Counted from the stretch's first letter, positions 16,132-25,351 are shown. The stretch is 63,575 nt of DNA from Candidatus Fermentibacter sp. (GCA_030373045.1 JAUCPW010000054.1:1-63575); one strand, 5' to 3'. Numbers and translations: made by a program. The notes: generated from the sequence alone by a model not told the origin.

Positions 16132-16727
16132 CGATACCCTCCCGTCTCGTTCTCACGGCTGCTAGACGACCGCCCCGATGATCCGGCAGGGATGTCCATG
16201 GGAACCACCTCCCTCGCATTGACCTGACCAGCCTGCATCCCGCGCGGTCCTTCATCTCCGCCGATGACGGCAGGGAGTCACGGGGCTGAGATGCCAGTGC
16301 ATATGATAGATGCACCTATCAATTTGCAGCAAGGAGCCCCACAGACTCCGATCTCGTGATATTCCATATCGATGAATGCAGGGAAGGCGTTCTCGTGTCG
16401 GCACATTTCACAATCCGACCTACCAGTATGGCGTGCTGAGTGATGCAATATCGAGCATCGTCCGGGCGATTGCGCGGTATAGGTGCATTTAGCTAGAGTA
16501 TTCAGAATCTCGGACCTCGAAACCCAGCGCTGAGCCAGCCTTTGATGCAGATTATCGGCTGCTATTGCCGATCTGATCGCGATAATGATGCGTTTACGAT
16601 CACGGATGCAGACATGGAGAGCCGCTTGCATCTCCGTACCGCTTCACGCCCGCGTCCGCCGGGGTGGCAGCGTCAGGACCGGTGCGCAATATCTTGCCAA
16701 GTGACAACAGCCGATGGGGGTTACGGG
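16132..16727. other. 596-bp intergenic region
   Basis: No gene is supported. The middle part (16290-16560) is AT-richer than its surroundings and is bracketed by a perfect inverted repeat (16310-16319 and 16479-16488). It separates divergently transcribed genes and must carry both promoters, but no clear -35/-10 pair was seen. Confidence 0.4.
16310..16488. repeat. 179-bp segment bounded by a ten-base inverted repeat
   Basis: ATGCACCTAT (16310-16319) and ATAGGTGCAT (16479-16488) are perfect inverses. The enclosed DNA has no open frame and is AT-rich. It could be a tiny mobile-element remnant or a pair of binding sites. Confidence 0.3.
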
Positions 16728-18104
16728 ATGAGATCCACAGGAGGGTTCGCTGCTGCTGCACTGGTCGTCGCCCAGGCCGTCTCGGCCAACGGCGGGCCGA
16801 TCGGGGGATCAAGGATCGTCGGGACGGGCGACATTCGGTTCGAACAGACCGAAGGGGTCGAGCTGAAGTCAGAGGACCTCGCGTTCGTCGTGGACGGCGA
16901 TTACGTCGATGTCGACGTGGAGTACATACTCGAGAACTCCGGCCCGGCGAGGCGCATCGAATTCGCCTTCCCGGTGGACTACATCTCGGATGATTACGAC
17001 CTCGATTATTTCCATGACCCGGAAGGGGCGTTCCCGGACGAACTCGACAGGTTCTCCATCTTCCTGGGGGATGTGGAGCTGATGCCCGGAGTGTTCACCA
17101 CGGACACCTCGGAGATCGTCCTGGACGACTATACGTTCAAGCGCAGCACCTGCTGGTTCACGACACCCGTCGATCTTGAGGCGGGCAGCAGCACCCTGCG
17201 TGTCAGCTACAGGTACCAGCCCTACTTCCTGGATGCTGCGTTCAGCAAGAGCTGGCTCCCTTACTGGAGCCCCAGGACGATCATGTACAGGCTCGATCCG
17301 GCGGGCTACTGGGGCGACGGGGTCGTCGACAGGTTCGACTGGAGCATCGACCTGTCGCAGGTCATCGCTACGGGGGACAGATACTCCGTTCCCGCAGGCG
17401 GCAGATGGGTCGAACCGGGGATCTACGCCTGGTCGGGTTCCGACGTGGACCTGAAAACCGCCGGCCCGTTGACGTTCAGCTACGAGGTGTATAGCTGGAA
17501 GGCCAGCGCGTACACTCTCGAACACAGGATCGGGCCGGACGATGTCGTGGAGATACGCGCATCATCCGTTCTCGCATCCCAGGGAGGTATCGACTACGGC
17601 CCCGAGAACCTCCTCGACCTCGACTTCACTACGGCATGGTGCCCGGGAGGATCTTCGGGTGGCGCGGGTTCATGGATCGAGATAGAACTGGAGCCGTGCC
17701 TGTTGGGCGAGATCTACCTGGTCAACGGCTACACGAAGAGCGAGGAGAACCTGGCTGCGAACTCGAGGATCAGGTCGTTGAGAGTCATCGTAGAGTGCGA
17801 CGAAGACAACCCTCTTCGGGAATACGGTTACAGCAGCGACATGAACGAGATCATCGAGCTGGAGGATCCGGGCTCGGAGGTCATCCCGGTGGATGATCGC
17901 GAGTGGACAGCGTTGGATGCCGGGAACTTCACGTCGCGTGCAGACCGCATCTGCTCGCAGGCCGACATCGGCGCCCCGGCGAACCGGATCAGGATCGAGG
18001 TGCTGGATATCTATCCCGGTGACGAATACCAGGATCTGTGCGTGAGCGAGATAGTCATCGCGGGATACGACCAGGAAGCGGTCGAGAGCTGGTATTCGGA
18101 CTGA
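16728..18104 (+). CDS. Exported protein with C-terminal NADase-type glycan-binding domain
   Basis: 458 residues. A signal peptide (MRSTGGFAAAALVVAQAVSA) is followed by a strand-rich domain (about 25-260). From about 265 comes the sequence VEIRASSVLASQGG ... YGPENLLDLDFTTAWCPGGS ... GSWIEIELEPCLLGEIYLVN and GYTKSEENLAANSRIRSLRV. This is the pattern of NADase-type glycan-binding (discoidin-like) domains: ENLLDxDxxTAW, WIEI and NGYxKSxE. A second beta-rich segment ends the protein. No strong ribosome site precedes the ATG at 16728. A role in binding sugars or surface partners is inferred. The next gene overlaps its end. Confidence 0.75.
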   Translation: MRSTGGFAAAALVVAQAVSANGGPIGGSRIVGTGDIRFEQTEGVELKSEDLAFVVDGDYVDVDVEYILENSGPARRIEFAFPVDYISDDYDLDYFHDPEGAFPDELDRFSIFLGDVELMPGVFTTDTSEIVLDDYTFKRSTCWFTTPVDLEAGSSTLRVSYRYQPYFLDAAFSKSWLPYWSPRTIMYRLDPAGYWGDGVVDRFDWSIDLSQVIATGDRYSVPAGGRWVEPGIYAWSGSDVDLKTAGPLTFSYEVYSWKASAYTLEHRIGPDDVVEIRASSVLASQGGIDYGPENLLDLDFTTAWCPGGSSGGAGSWIEIELEPCLLGEIYLVNGYTKSEENLAANSRIRSLRVIVECDEDNPLREYGYSSDMNEIIELEDPGSEVIPVDDREWTALDAGNFTSRADRICSQADIGAPANRIRIEVLDIYPGDEYQDLCVSEIVIAGYDQEAVESWYSD

Positions 18105-19030
18105 CGCTCCTGCTGGCCCTGATGGTTGGGATCCTCCTGGACGCGCCGGCCCTGGAGGCTTTCGTCGAAGGAGCCACAGCGCCGGGCAGATGCTGCCTCG
18201 CTGTAGCAGGCGACACCATCCGGATCGATCCGGGCGAATCCTGCGACTGGTTCCTGATAAGGGCGATCCCGGGCTCATATGACGATACGGGCCAGGGATG
18301 GTTCCACGGCGCCGACACGCTCTACTACTCTACGACATTCCTGCAGGGGGGCACCGGGAACCTGAGATTCATCGCAGGAGAGGACTCCGGGCTGCCATCG
18401 GCCGGCACCTTCTACATCGCCGCCGCACGCCCGGGCATTGCGATGCCCGACACCATCGCGAGCCGGGAGCCGATCCACGCGGTCTGCCCCTCAATTGTTC
18501 AGGTGGCTGTGAGATCCGGCGACACGTACACCGACTACCTCCTTGAGACCATCGGTACGCCGTTCATCATGGCGCCGATGAGCACTCCCGGCGGATTCCA
18601 CCAGGCCGACGACAGGATGGGCTTCGACTGCGCCGGACTCGCTGTCTACGGCGCCCGGCGGATGGGGATGGATGTCGGCTACCTGGGCCCGGCGGGGATC
18701 CTGCCCTTCCTCGAGCCCGTGCTGGATGGGCTGTTCGCTCCCTGTGAGATCGACGGAACAGTTCTCTATCTCGACGACTCGGGTGCCTCTGTCGTCATCG
18801 GCGATGAAGGCCTCAGACCCGGAGACATCCTGCACTTCCGGGTGCAGGTGTCGGTTTTCCTCGAAGATGCCGGCACACCCGGCCTTCTCGACCCGCAGGA
18901 CCTGGTGATCCAGTCGTGGTTCGACGGGCCGATGATCTGCACTCTCGAGGAGAACGGCTTCTACGGCCTACCCCTCCGCGTGCTGAGATGGGGTCAGGCT
19001 ACTCCTGTGTCAACAGTCGTATCGCCATGA
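18038..19030 (+). CDS. NlpC/P60-like cysteine peptidase-type protein with repeat-derived C-terminus
   Basis: About 330 residues if started at the GTG at 18038, which overlaps the previous gene by 67 bases; an internal ATG near 18122 is an alternative. A hydrophobic segment (VFGLTLLLALMVGILL) suggests export or membrane anchoring. Around residue 198 MGFDCAGLAVYGARRMG holds the DCAG/catalytic-Cys helix of NlpC/P60 folds, and LRPGDILHFRV is the later His strand. The last residues (WGQATPVSTVVSP) are encoded by the left end of a dispersed repeat, so the native C-terminus seems to have been replaced. Confidence 0.7.
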   Translation: MRERDSHRGIRPGSGRELVFGLTLLLALMVGILLDAPALEAFVEGATAPGRCCLAVAGDTIRIDPGESCDWFLIRAIPGSYDDTGQGWFHGADTLYYSTTFLQGGTGNLRFIAGEDSGLPSAGTFYIAAARPGIAMPDTIASREPIHAVCPSIVQVAVRSGDTYTDYLLETIGTPFIMAPMSTPGGFHQADDRMGFDCAGLAVYGARRMGMDVGYLGPAGILPFLEPVLDGLFAPCEIDGTVLYLDDSGASVVIGDEGLRPGDILHFRVQVSVFLEDAGTPGLLDPQDLVIQSWFDGPMICTLEENGFYGLPLRVLRWGQATPVSTVVSP

Positions 19031-19165
19031 TTTTCAAGTCTTTACGCGCATGGTCGTTTTACTGGTGTTTCGCGCGGATGGATTGCCTTTCGGAATCGCC
19101 GCCAGGATCGGTGCATCGATCATGGAAGCAGGCCGATACGGAGAGGATATTACAGAAACCTGACG
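18990..19165. repeat. Dispersed repeat (copy 5), right end degenerate
   Basis: Begins GGGGTCAGGCTACTCCTGTG plus TCAACAG inside the 3' end of the preceding gene and continues as a long AT-richer tail like that of copies 4 and 6 (cgtatcgccatg here, ctattgccatg in copy 6). A clear right terminus is missing; aaacctgacgg near 19160 may be its remnant. Confidence 0.55.
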
Positions 19166-19196
19166 GAAGCTTCGGAGTCGGCCGGAGGAGTGGACG

Positions 19197-19910
19197 TTGG
19201 AGACATATTCAAAGGCAGCATGGTATTACGACAAGCTCTACGAAGGGAAGGACTACGCCGGCGAGGTCGAGCGCCTGATCGAACTCGCCTGCCTGAGGCC
19301 TGCTGACGGTTCGCTTACCCTCCTCGACGTCGCCTGCGGGACGGGACGCCATATCGAGCACCTGCGGGGAAGATTCTCGGTCGAGGGCCTGGACATCTGC
19401 CCGGAGCTCCTGGACGATGCCCGCAGGCGCAATCCAGGCGTCCTCTTCCATCACGGCGACATGACATCGTTCGATCTCGGCAGGCGTTTCGACGCCGTGG
19501 TCTGTCTGTTCAGCGCCATCGGCTACGCCAGCTCCATCGGGGGTCTGAGGTCGGCGGTCAGCAGGATGGCCGTACATCTCGCCCCCGGCGGGGTGCTGGC
19601 GATCGAGCCGTGGTTCACACCGGCCGACTGGCGGCCCGGCACGACCCACGGCCTCTACATCGACGAGCCGGATCTGAAGATCGCCAGGGTGAACACGAGC
19701 ATGGTCCGCGGAAGGATGTCCGTGCTCGACATGCACTACCTGATAGGGACCCCGGAGGGGACTGAGCACCTGGAGGAACACCACGAGCTTGCCCTCTTCG
19801 AGAGGGAGGAGATGGAGGAGGCATTCCATCTCGCAGGGCTCGGGGTGCGGTTCGATCCCCAGGGCCTCACGGGAAGGGGCCTGTATCTCGGGAGGGCAGC
19901 CGGTTCCTGA
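19197..19910 (+). CDS. Class I SAM-dependent methyltransferase
   Basis: 237 residues, TTG start at 19197 six bases after GGAGGAG. Motif I (LLDVACGTGRHIEHL, about residues 42-56) binds the cofactor. EGLDICPELLDDARRR is the acidic motif II and HHGDMTSFDLGRRFDAVVCL covers motifs III-IV. HLAPGGVLAIEPWF is the post-motif strand. The substrate cannot be deduced. The downstream gene for an exported protein begins 50 bases later on the same strand. Confidence 0.9.
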   Translation: METYSKAAWYYDKLYEGKDYAGEVERLIELACLRPADGSLTLLDVACGTGRHIEHLRGRFSVEGLDICPELLDDARRRNPGVLFHHGDMTSFDLGRRFDAVVCLFSAIGYASSIGGLRSAVSRMAVHLAPGGVLAIEPWFTPADWRPGTTHGLYIDEPDLKIARVNTSMVRGRMSVLDMHYLIGTPEGTEHLEEHHELALFEREEMEEAFHLAGLGVRFDPQGLTGRGLYLGRAAGS

Positions 19911-19959
19911 GAAAGTTAAAGGAGTTAAAAGCGTTCTTGTCTGTGACGGGAGGCGAGGG

Positions 19960-20493
19960 ATGAGGGTGACGGGTTTCCTGGCGCTCGGCTTGCTGTTGGC
20001 GGCACGCACTGCGGCCGCCGACGACGAAGCGTCGAACCGCCCCGTGGTCAGGTCCTCGGAGCACGGCATCTGCTACGCAAGGAGCATCCCCGAGGAGGAC
20101 TGGGGCACCTCCGGCGAGACTCTGGTCTACTTCGTCGACATCGGCGAGGATGAGCTCATCTCGAGATACGGCTGGTTCTCGTCGGAGATCTACCTCGGCG
20201 GCTCGGGCGATCGCACGGTCGTGAGGTTCGGCCCCTGGCAGAGGGGGACGGCCCCTGATGCATCGCACTTCGCCCTGGGCATCTACAGGGATGGGGAGAC
20301 GATCCGGGAGTACTCCACCCTCGAGCTGGCCGAGGCCGGCAGCGGAGTTTCCAGGAGCGTCTCCCACTACGAGGTGTTCGGCGAACGGTTCGGTTTCAGG
20401 TGGCTGGACAGCGGGACGTACGTCTTCGAGGTCGAAGGGGCGGACGGCGGGGTGATGTCCTTCGACCTCGCGACCGGAGACATCCTGGACTGA
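19960..20493 (+). CDS. Exported beta-rich protein, 177 residues
   Basis: GGGAGGCGAGGG lies directly before the ATG at 19960. A signal peptide (MRVTGFLALGLLLAARTAAA) is followed by a beta-rich mature protein with many Tyr, Phe and Gly (YGWFSSEIYLGGSGDRTVVR, GERFGFRWLDSGTYVFEVEG). It resembles a small jelly-roll or lipocalin-like fold, but no family is recognised. A GC-rich hairpin follows the stop. Confidence 0.6.
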   Translation: MRVTGFLALGLLLAARTAAADDEASNRPVVRSSEHGICYARSIPEEDWGTSGETLVYFVDIGEDELISRYGWFSSEIYLGGSGDRTVVRFGPWQRGTAPDASHFALGIYRDGETIREYSTLELAEAGSGVSRSVSHYEVFGERFGFRWLDSGTYVFEVEGADGGVMSFDLATGDILD

Positions 20494-20500
20494 TCGAAGA

Positions 20501-20524
20501 GCGGGCCCGCACGCGCGGGCCCGC
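20501..20524. terminator. GC-rich hairpin between convergent genes
   Basis: GCGGGCCCGC, ACGC, GCGGGCCCGC form a ten-base stem with a four-base loop. It lies between the stops of the genes at 20493 and 20565, so it could terminate both. There is no T tract on either side. Confidence 0.5.
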
Positions 20525-20564
20525 CCGGACAACGATTGAACCGCCTGTCGGCGGCGCTGTGCGG

Positions 20565-22949
20565 CTACCTGAGCAGCACTGCCTGCGCAGTTGCCGATCC
20601 GGCCCCCGAGGAGAGCCTCAGCCAGTAGATCCCCGAGGGCAGCAGCGTCCCGTCATCTTTCGTGAAGTCCCAGGTCATCTCATGGGAACCTGTGTCCAGG
20701 TCACCCGAGAATACCGTCGAGACCACCCTTCCCGCGAGGTCGAAGGCCTCGATCGTCGCAGGACCCGCCGAGGGGGTCGAGAAATCGAGGGCAGCCGTAC
20801 CGGTGGACGGGCAGGGGCTTATGGAGCCGAAAGCCAGGACGCCGACCGCGCCTTCGCCGCCTCCGATGCCGAGAGCCGTGACCGTGATGATCCCCTGGTA
20901 TGGGATACAGTTGTGGGCGGTGGCGGTGACCACGATTTCACCGATCGACTCGGGGCCGGCATAGAGGGAGGCCTGGCCGGAGGCATCGGTCGTCGCGACC
21001 TCGTAGATGTCGCCGTTCTTCCATTCACCCTTCTGGATGCAGACCCTGGCGTTCTCGACCGGCCCGTTCTGGTCGGATACCGTCACGACGATCTGCGTGT
21101 TACCTGCTATAGAGGCGGGGTGGCCGACCGTGAGTTCGCGCGCGGCCTCCGTCCAGACCGACACTTCCGGATCGCCGAACAGGTTGTACTCCTTGATGCA
21201 CCAGTCGAGGACCTCGACGTCGAAGCTGTCGGCCCATGCCGTCGGAGGAGCGAAGTGGTCCATGCTCACGAGATGGGCCTGGCCCAGCGGGATCACCCCT
21301 GCGACCAGGTTCTCGTAGTAGAATCTCTCGCAGAGCCTCTCGCTCGGGCCGTAGCCGGGTTCGCCATAATGGCCAAAGCCGTATCTCGAGTTGAAGGCCC
21401 CGAATCCGCCGCCGCCGGGGCTCGCGAGCCAGGCGTCGCCGCAGCACTCGTAGCCGTCGAGTTCGCCGATGTCGCAGGCGATCGAGTTCCATATCGCCGG
21501 TAGGTGGCCTGACGAGATGTTCGTCTGGGCCATGATGTCATCTACGGTGTATTCGCTGCCGTAGGACGTGTACATGAGGGTCGGGCCGCCGTGGCTCGCG
21601 TGATAGACGTGATGCGGACCGGCATTGATCATCTCGATGGTTATCGCCTCGCTGTTGCCGGTCTCCTCGTAGCAGCGCTCCTCCTCCCACTCGATGCCAG
21701 GGATGTATCCGGAGATGATCTCCGCGCTCGCCGCGCCCGAATAATCCTCCCACAGGATGCCCGTGGAGTAGCCGATGCGCATCTCCCTGGGGGCCGTCTC
21801 GAAGTAGTCGAGGGCCGAAGGGACCGCTTCGTAGGTCATCACCTTGTCGACGAAGATCTCCGCCTCGGCGGTGGTGGAGACGCTGGCCCTGCCGACCCAG
21901 AGATCGGGGTGGTAGTCGACCTCGTCGGTCGATTCGCCCCAGATGTGGTTGCCGTTCATGTCCCACAGGTCGACCCCGGTGTCGTTGATGTCGGCGAAGT
22001 AGAGGTCGCTGGGGGCGTTTTCCCCTTCGCCGTAGGCGTACATGTAGGCGTCACGTGCGGGCAGGATGTCGTCATCGCCGAAGAGCAGGACCCAGTCGGT
22101 GCCGTCGTCGCGGCAGTCCGCAAGGAAGGCCCTGATCTTCTGCTGGAGATCGTATCCATCGTACTGTGCTTCGATCCAGATGGTCGTGTAGACCTCTGCC
22201 GGCACCCCCTTTGCCGTCTTCCAGGCGACCAGCTCGGCAATCTGACCATCGAAGCCCGGGGGAGCGATGATGACGTACTGGCCGTACTCGAGATCCCTCT
22301 CGGGCACGATCGCCGCGCCGGAACCCCTGACATCATCGGGATTCACGACGATGCGGCGGGCCAGATCCACCGCCGCCGCCTCGCTCGAGGCGGCACGCCT
22401 CTGGATCAGTACGGCCGAGGGATCAGGGGCGTATTCGACTTCGAGGGTGATGTGCTGAATGACCTCCAACTCGAGCGTCGCGGGGTTCCACCTCACGGGA
22501 TAGATGGTGGCGTACGCCATGGGGATCCCCCAGACGGAGCCGGAGCTGTTGAACAGGCATGCATCCGAGGGGAAGAAGGCGTCACGGGAGTAGATCAGTG
22601 GATCAGGCAGCGACGGCACGACCGCGTCAGCCATGGACAGCGGGAAGCACGGCCCTGCTGGAGCGATGCGGTACTGTCCCTGTACGACCGCATAGACTGC
22701 ATCGACTGCCCGTATGGCCGTCGCGGAGCAGCCCACGGGCAGCGCGATCCGCACGGGAAGAGTGGGGAGACACGGCTGTCCGTCGGATTCGATGAGCGAC
22801 ATACCTTCCAGCCGGGGCGCCGTGTAGAGACCGTTCTCGTCGAGCCTGACCCCCTCAGGGTCGAACGGAACATCTATCTGCATTACGTCGGCGTATGCCG
22901 CTGCCGTCATCAGCATCGCCGCAAGCGGGGCGCACAACAGGGACTTCAT
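20565..22949 (-). CDS. Gingipain-like C25 cysteine peptidase with sorting domain
   Basis: 794 residues. A signal peptide (MKSLLCAPLAAMLMTAAAYA), a pro-region (to about 205), then the C25 peptidase core: DWVLLFGDDDILPARDAY, DYHPDLWVGRASV, the catalytic His in HHVYHASHGGP (about 451) and the catalytic Cys in IWNSIACDIGELDG (about 490). An Ig-like domain follows (TVGHPASIAGNTQIVVTVSD), then a sorting-type C-terminal domain (EAFDLAGRVVSTVFSGDLDT, LLPSGIYWLRLSS). Such proteins are secreted and act on the surface or as processing enzymes. The ATG at 22949 follows GAAGAGG. Confidence 0.92.
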   Translation of the reverse strand: MKSLLCAPLAAMLMTAAAYADVMQIDVPFDPEGVRLDENGLYTAPRLEGMSLIESDGQPCLPTLPVRIALPVGCSATAIRAVDAVYAVVQGQYRIAPAGPCFPLSMADAVVPSLPDPLIYSRDAFFPSDACLFNSSGSVWGIPMAYATIYPVRWNPATLELEVIQHITLEVEYAPDPSAVLIQRRAASSEAAAVDLARRIVVNPDDVRGSGAAIVPERDLEYGQYVIIAPPGFDGQIAELVAWKTAKGVPAEVYTTIWIEAQYDGYDLQQKIRAFLADCRDDGTDWVLLFGDDDILPARDAYMYAYGEGENAPSDLYFADINDTGVDLWDMNGNHIWGESTDEVDYHPDLWVGRASVSTTAEAEIFVDKVMTYEAVPSALDYFETAPREMRIGYSTGILWEDYSGAASAEIISGYIPGIEWEEERCYEETGNSEAITIEMINAGPHHVYHASHGGPTLMYTSYGSEYTVDDIMAQTNISSGHLPAIWNSIACDIGELDGYECCGDAWLASPGGGGFGAFNSRYGFGHYGEPGYGPSERLCERFYYENLVAGVIPLGQAHLVSMDHFAPPTAWADSFDVEVLDWCIKEYNLFGDPEVSVWTEAARELTVGHPASIAGNTQIVVTVSDQNGPVENARVCIQKGEWKNGDIYEVATTDASGQASLYAGPESIGEIVVTATAHNCIPYQGIITVTALGIGGGEGAVGVLAFGSISPCPSTGTAALDFSTPSAGPATIEAFDLAGRVVSTVFSGDLDTGSHEMTWDFTKDDGTLLPSGIYWLRLSSGAGSATAQAVLLR

Positions 22950-23057
22950 ACCTCTTCCTGCCTCTCCCGCCTTCCGGGGACCGGCGGAACCCCTTCCTCC
23001 CGCGATGAAATCCAATGCAACGATAGTGACAATTCTCCCCCGCCGCCAGAACAGAAT

Positions 23058-23313
23058 GGGGTCAGACTACCATTGCGTAAACACCTCTATTGCCATGTCC
23101 GGCAATTTGTTACAAGACGCTGCAGATTACAGGTTATCCCGGCGAATAAAACAGCCCAGTTGGGGCATTGCTCGATCGGACACTGGGATAGGGATATTCG
23201 ACTCAACTCCCGCAGATCCTGCCGGTTCTGATGGTTTCGCCTTATCTTCTTCTCCAGCATCTAGATGAGCATACTCGAGGAGCGGAAGGTTAACGCAAAA
23301 GTAGCCTGACCCC
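23058..23313. repeat. 256-bp dispersed repeat with terminal inverted repeats (copy 6)
   Basis: GGGGTCAGACTACCATTGCG plus TAAACAC at the left is matched by GGTTAACGCAAAAGTAGCCT plus GACCCC at the right. The interior has acaggttatcccggcgaa, shared with copy 4. No open frame. The right end lies eight bases before a TATAAT sequence upstream of the M29 aminopeptidase gene. Confidence 0.8.
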
Positions 23314-23354
23314 GATTGGAGTATAATCGGGGGACTCGAACAGGGAGGCGGGAC

Positions 23355-25346
23355 GTGGGAAGGTGCACGATCAACGAGTGGAAGGCGCTTCTCGAGCAGG
23401 TCAGGAGCGCGTCCGACAGGCTCCGCGGCAGGACCGATCCCATGGCCCGCTGCCTCTCCGACGCTGCGTCCCGTATGCTCTATCTCGCCTCGATGGAGGA
23501 AAAGCTCGACGGCGAGTATTTCGACACCGCGTCCATGGATGTCCTGGCTCGGGACAACGCAGCGTTGTTCCCGGTCATCGAGGGCGGGGACTACTCGAAG
23601 AGCCTGGTGAATCCCTCCGTGGCCGTGCGCGAGCTCGGCCGCGAAGCCGGGCAGGCCTTCGCTATGTGGCGCACTCAGATCGAATCGTGCGGCCCGTCTC
23701 TCTTCAGGCATGACCTGGACAGGCTATCGAACGTCTTCGGCGTACTGCCCGCGCTCGTCTCCCTCGACGGCCCGGAGGGCATCCCGGTGGTGGTTGCAGA
23801 AGCCTCCCGCAGAGGATGGGCGGCCAGGTTCCTGAAGAACAACCTCGAGAGGATGGACCCCGCCTTCACTTTCTTCCGCGATACCGTCTTCGGCGCCGTC
23901 CCGGGCGACCGCCGGTACCTCTACCGCTACGGGGTCAGGATCTCGAAGGCCGACATGGACATGGCGACGCACGTCGAGGGGCTGTCGCACGAGAAGGCCG
24001 ACCTCATCGCGCGCACCGTCGTTGGATCCTACGTACTCGGATTCGAGATGGACGGGAAGGACCTCTCGAGGAAGCGGACGGCATCCCTCTACATGCCCGC
24101 CGGTTTCGAGAGGATCGGCAGGAAGATCGACGCGGAGATGACGAGGCACTCGCTCCGGACGATCTTCAGCGGGATCGAGGTCAGGAAGCGCAACCAGCAA
24201 TGGAACTACGACGGCAGGTTCGCATGGGCGCTGTTCCTCGACGAGGCGACCCGCGACTCGTTCATCTCCGACGTGCGCAGGGGCTTCGAGGAGGCCACAC
24301 CGAATCCCGCCGCATATTCCGGCCCCATGTTCGTCGATACATTCGGCGACGAGCCCTTCTCCCCCGTACCAAACCCCGACGCCATCTCGCCTTCCGCCGA
24401 GGCGAACACCCTCTACCGCGAGCTCTCGATGAAGCTGAACGAACTGACCGACAGCTTCTGCCCCAGGGCCGAGACCGGCTTCGTGATGGCGGACTTCCCG
24501 AGCCCGGAGACAAGGGGCGACTTCCGCGCCATCTTCGACGAGACAGTCGAGATGAACACCCTGGACAACGACGAGTACCTCGCGATCCACAAGGTCCTCA
24601 TCGACGCCCTCGACTCCGGGGAGAAGGTCAGGGTGAAGGGTGCCCCGGGCAACAGGACCGACCTCGAGATCGTGCTGCACCGCCTGGAGGATCCGTCGAA
24701 GCAGACCAACTTCGTCAACTGCGTCGCGACGGTGAACATCCCCGTGGGTGAGGTCTTCACGTCACCGGTGCTCTCGGGCACCAACGGAACCCTCCACGTC
24801 GAGGAGGCCTTCCTGGACGGACTCAGGTACACGGATCTGGTGATCGAGTTCAGGGACGGCTACATCTCGGACTACGGCTGCGCCAACTTCCCCGACCCCG
24901 AAGAGGGGAGGAAGTACATCTACGAGAACCTGATCCATCCCCACAAGACGCTCCCCATCGGCGAGTTCGCGATAGGCACGAACACGTTCGCCTACCGGAT
25001 GGCGACCAGGCACGGGATCATGGATCTCCTGCCAGTGCTCATCCTCGAGAAGACAGGGCCGCACCTGGCGATCGGCGACACCTGCTTCTCGTGGGAGGAG
25101 GACCACCCGGTCCACAATCCGCTGGACGGCAAGGAGGTCGTCGCCCGCGAGAACGAGAAGACCTGCCTGAGGAAGACCGATCCGATGGAGGCGTACACTG
25201 CGAAGCACACGGACATCACGCTTCCCTACAGGACGCTGGGCAGCATCTCGGCCGTGGCGCCCGACGGCAGCGAGGTCTTCGTGTTCCGCGGCGGCCGGTT
25301 CGTCCTCCCGGGGACGGAGAAGCTCAACGAGGCGCTCGACGGCTGA
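23355..25346 (+). CDS. M29-family (thermophilic type) aminopeptidase
   Basis: 663 residues from a GTG at 23355, six bases after GGGAGG; a TTG 39 bases upstream is also in frame but lacks a ribosome site. NIPVGEVFTSPVLSGTNGTL, LPIGEFAIGTN, LIHPHKTLPIGE and FSWEEDHPVHNPLDGKEVVA carry the Glu, His and Asp residues that bind the two metals in M29 enzymes. The long N-terminal half is unlike short M29 members and may be a family-specific extension. It is a cytosolic peptidase that removes N-terminal residues from peptides. Confidence 0.85.
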   Translation: MGRCTINEWKALLEQVRSASDRLRGRTDPMARCLSDAASRMLYLASMEEKLDGEYFDTASMDVLARDNAALFPVIEGGDYSKSLVNPSVAVRELGREAGQAFAMWRTQIESCGPSLFRHDLDRLSNVFGVLPALVSLDGPEGIPVVVAEASRRGWAARFLKNNLERMDPAFTFFRDTVFGAVPGDRRYLYRYGVRISKADMDMATHVEGLSHEKADLIARTVVGSYVLGFEMDGKDLSRKRTASLYMPAGFERIGRKIDAEMTRHSLRTIFSGIEVRKRNQQWNYDGRFAWALFLDEATRDSFISDVRRGFEEATPNPAAYSGPMFVDTFGDEPFSPVPNPDAISPSAEANTLYRELSMKLNELTDSFCPRAETGFVMADFPSPETRGDFRAIFDETVEMNTLDNDEYLAIHKVLIDALDSGEKVRVKGAPGNRTDLEIVLHRLEDPSKQTNFVNCVATVNIPVGEVFTSPVLSGTNGTLHVEEAFLDGLRYTDLVIEFRDGYISDYGCANFPDPEEGRKYIYENLIHPHKTLPIGEFAIGTNTFAYRMATRHGIMDLLPVLILEKTGPHLAIGDTCFSWEEDHPVHNPLDGKEVVARENEKTCLRKTDPMEAYTAKHTDITLPYRTLGSISAVAPDGSEVFVFRGGRFVLPGTEKLNEALDG

Positions 25347-25351
25347 CGACC

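Noticed and set aside
21591-23231. Long plus-strand open frame opposite the C25 peptidase
   Set aside because: The minus strand has all C25 motifs and a sorting domain. The plus frame runs into a dispersed repeat and resembles no family.
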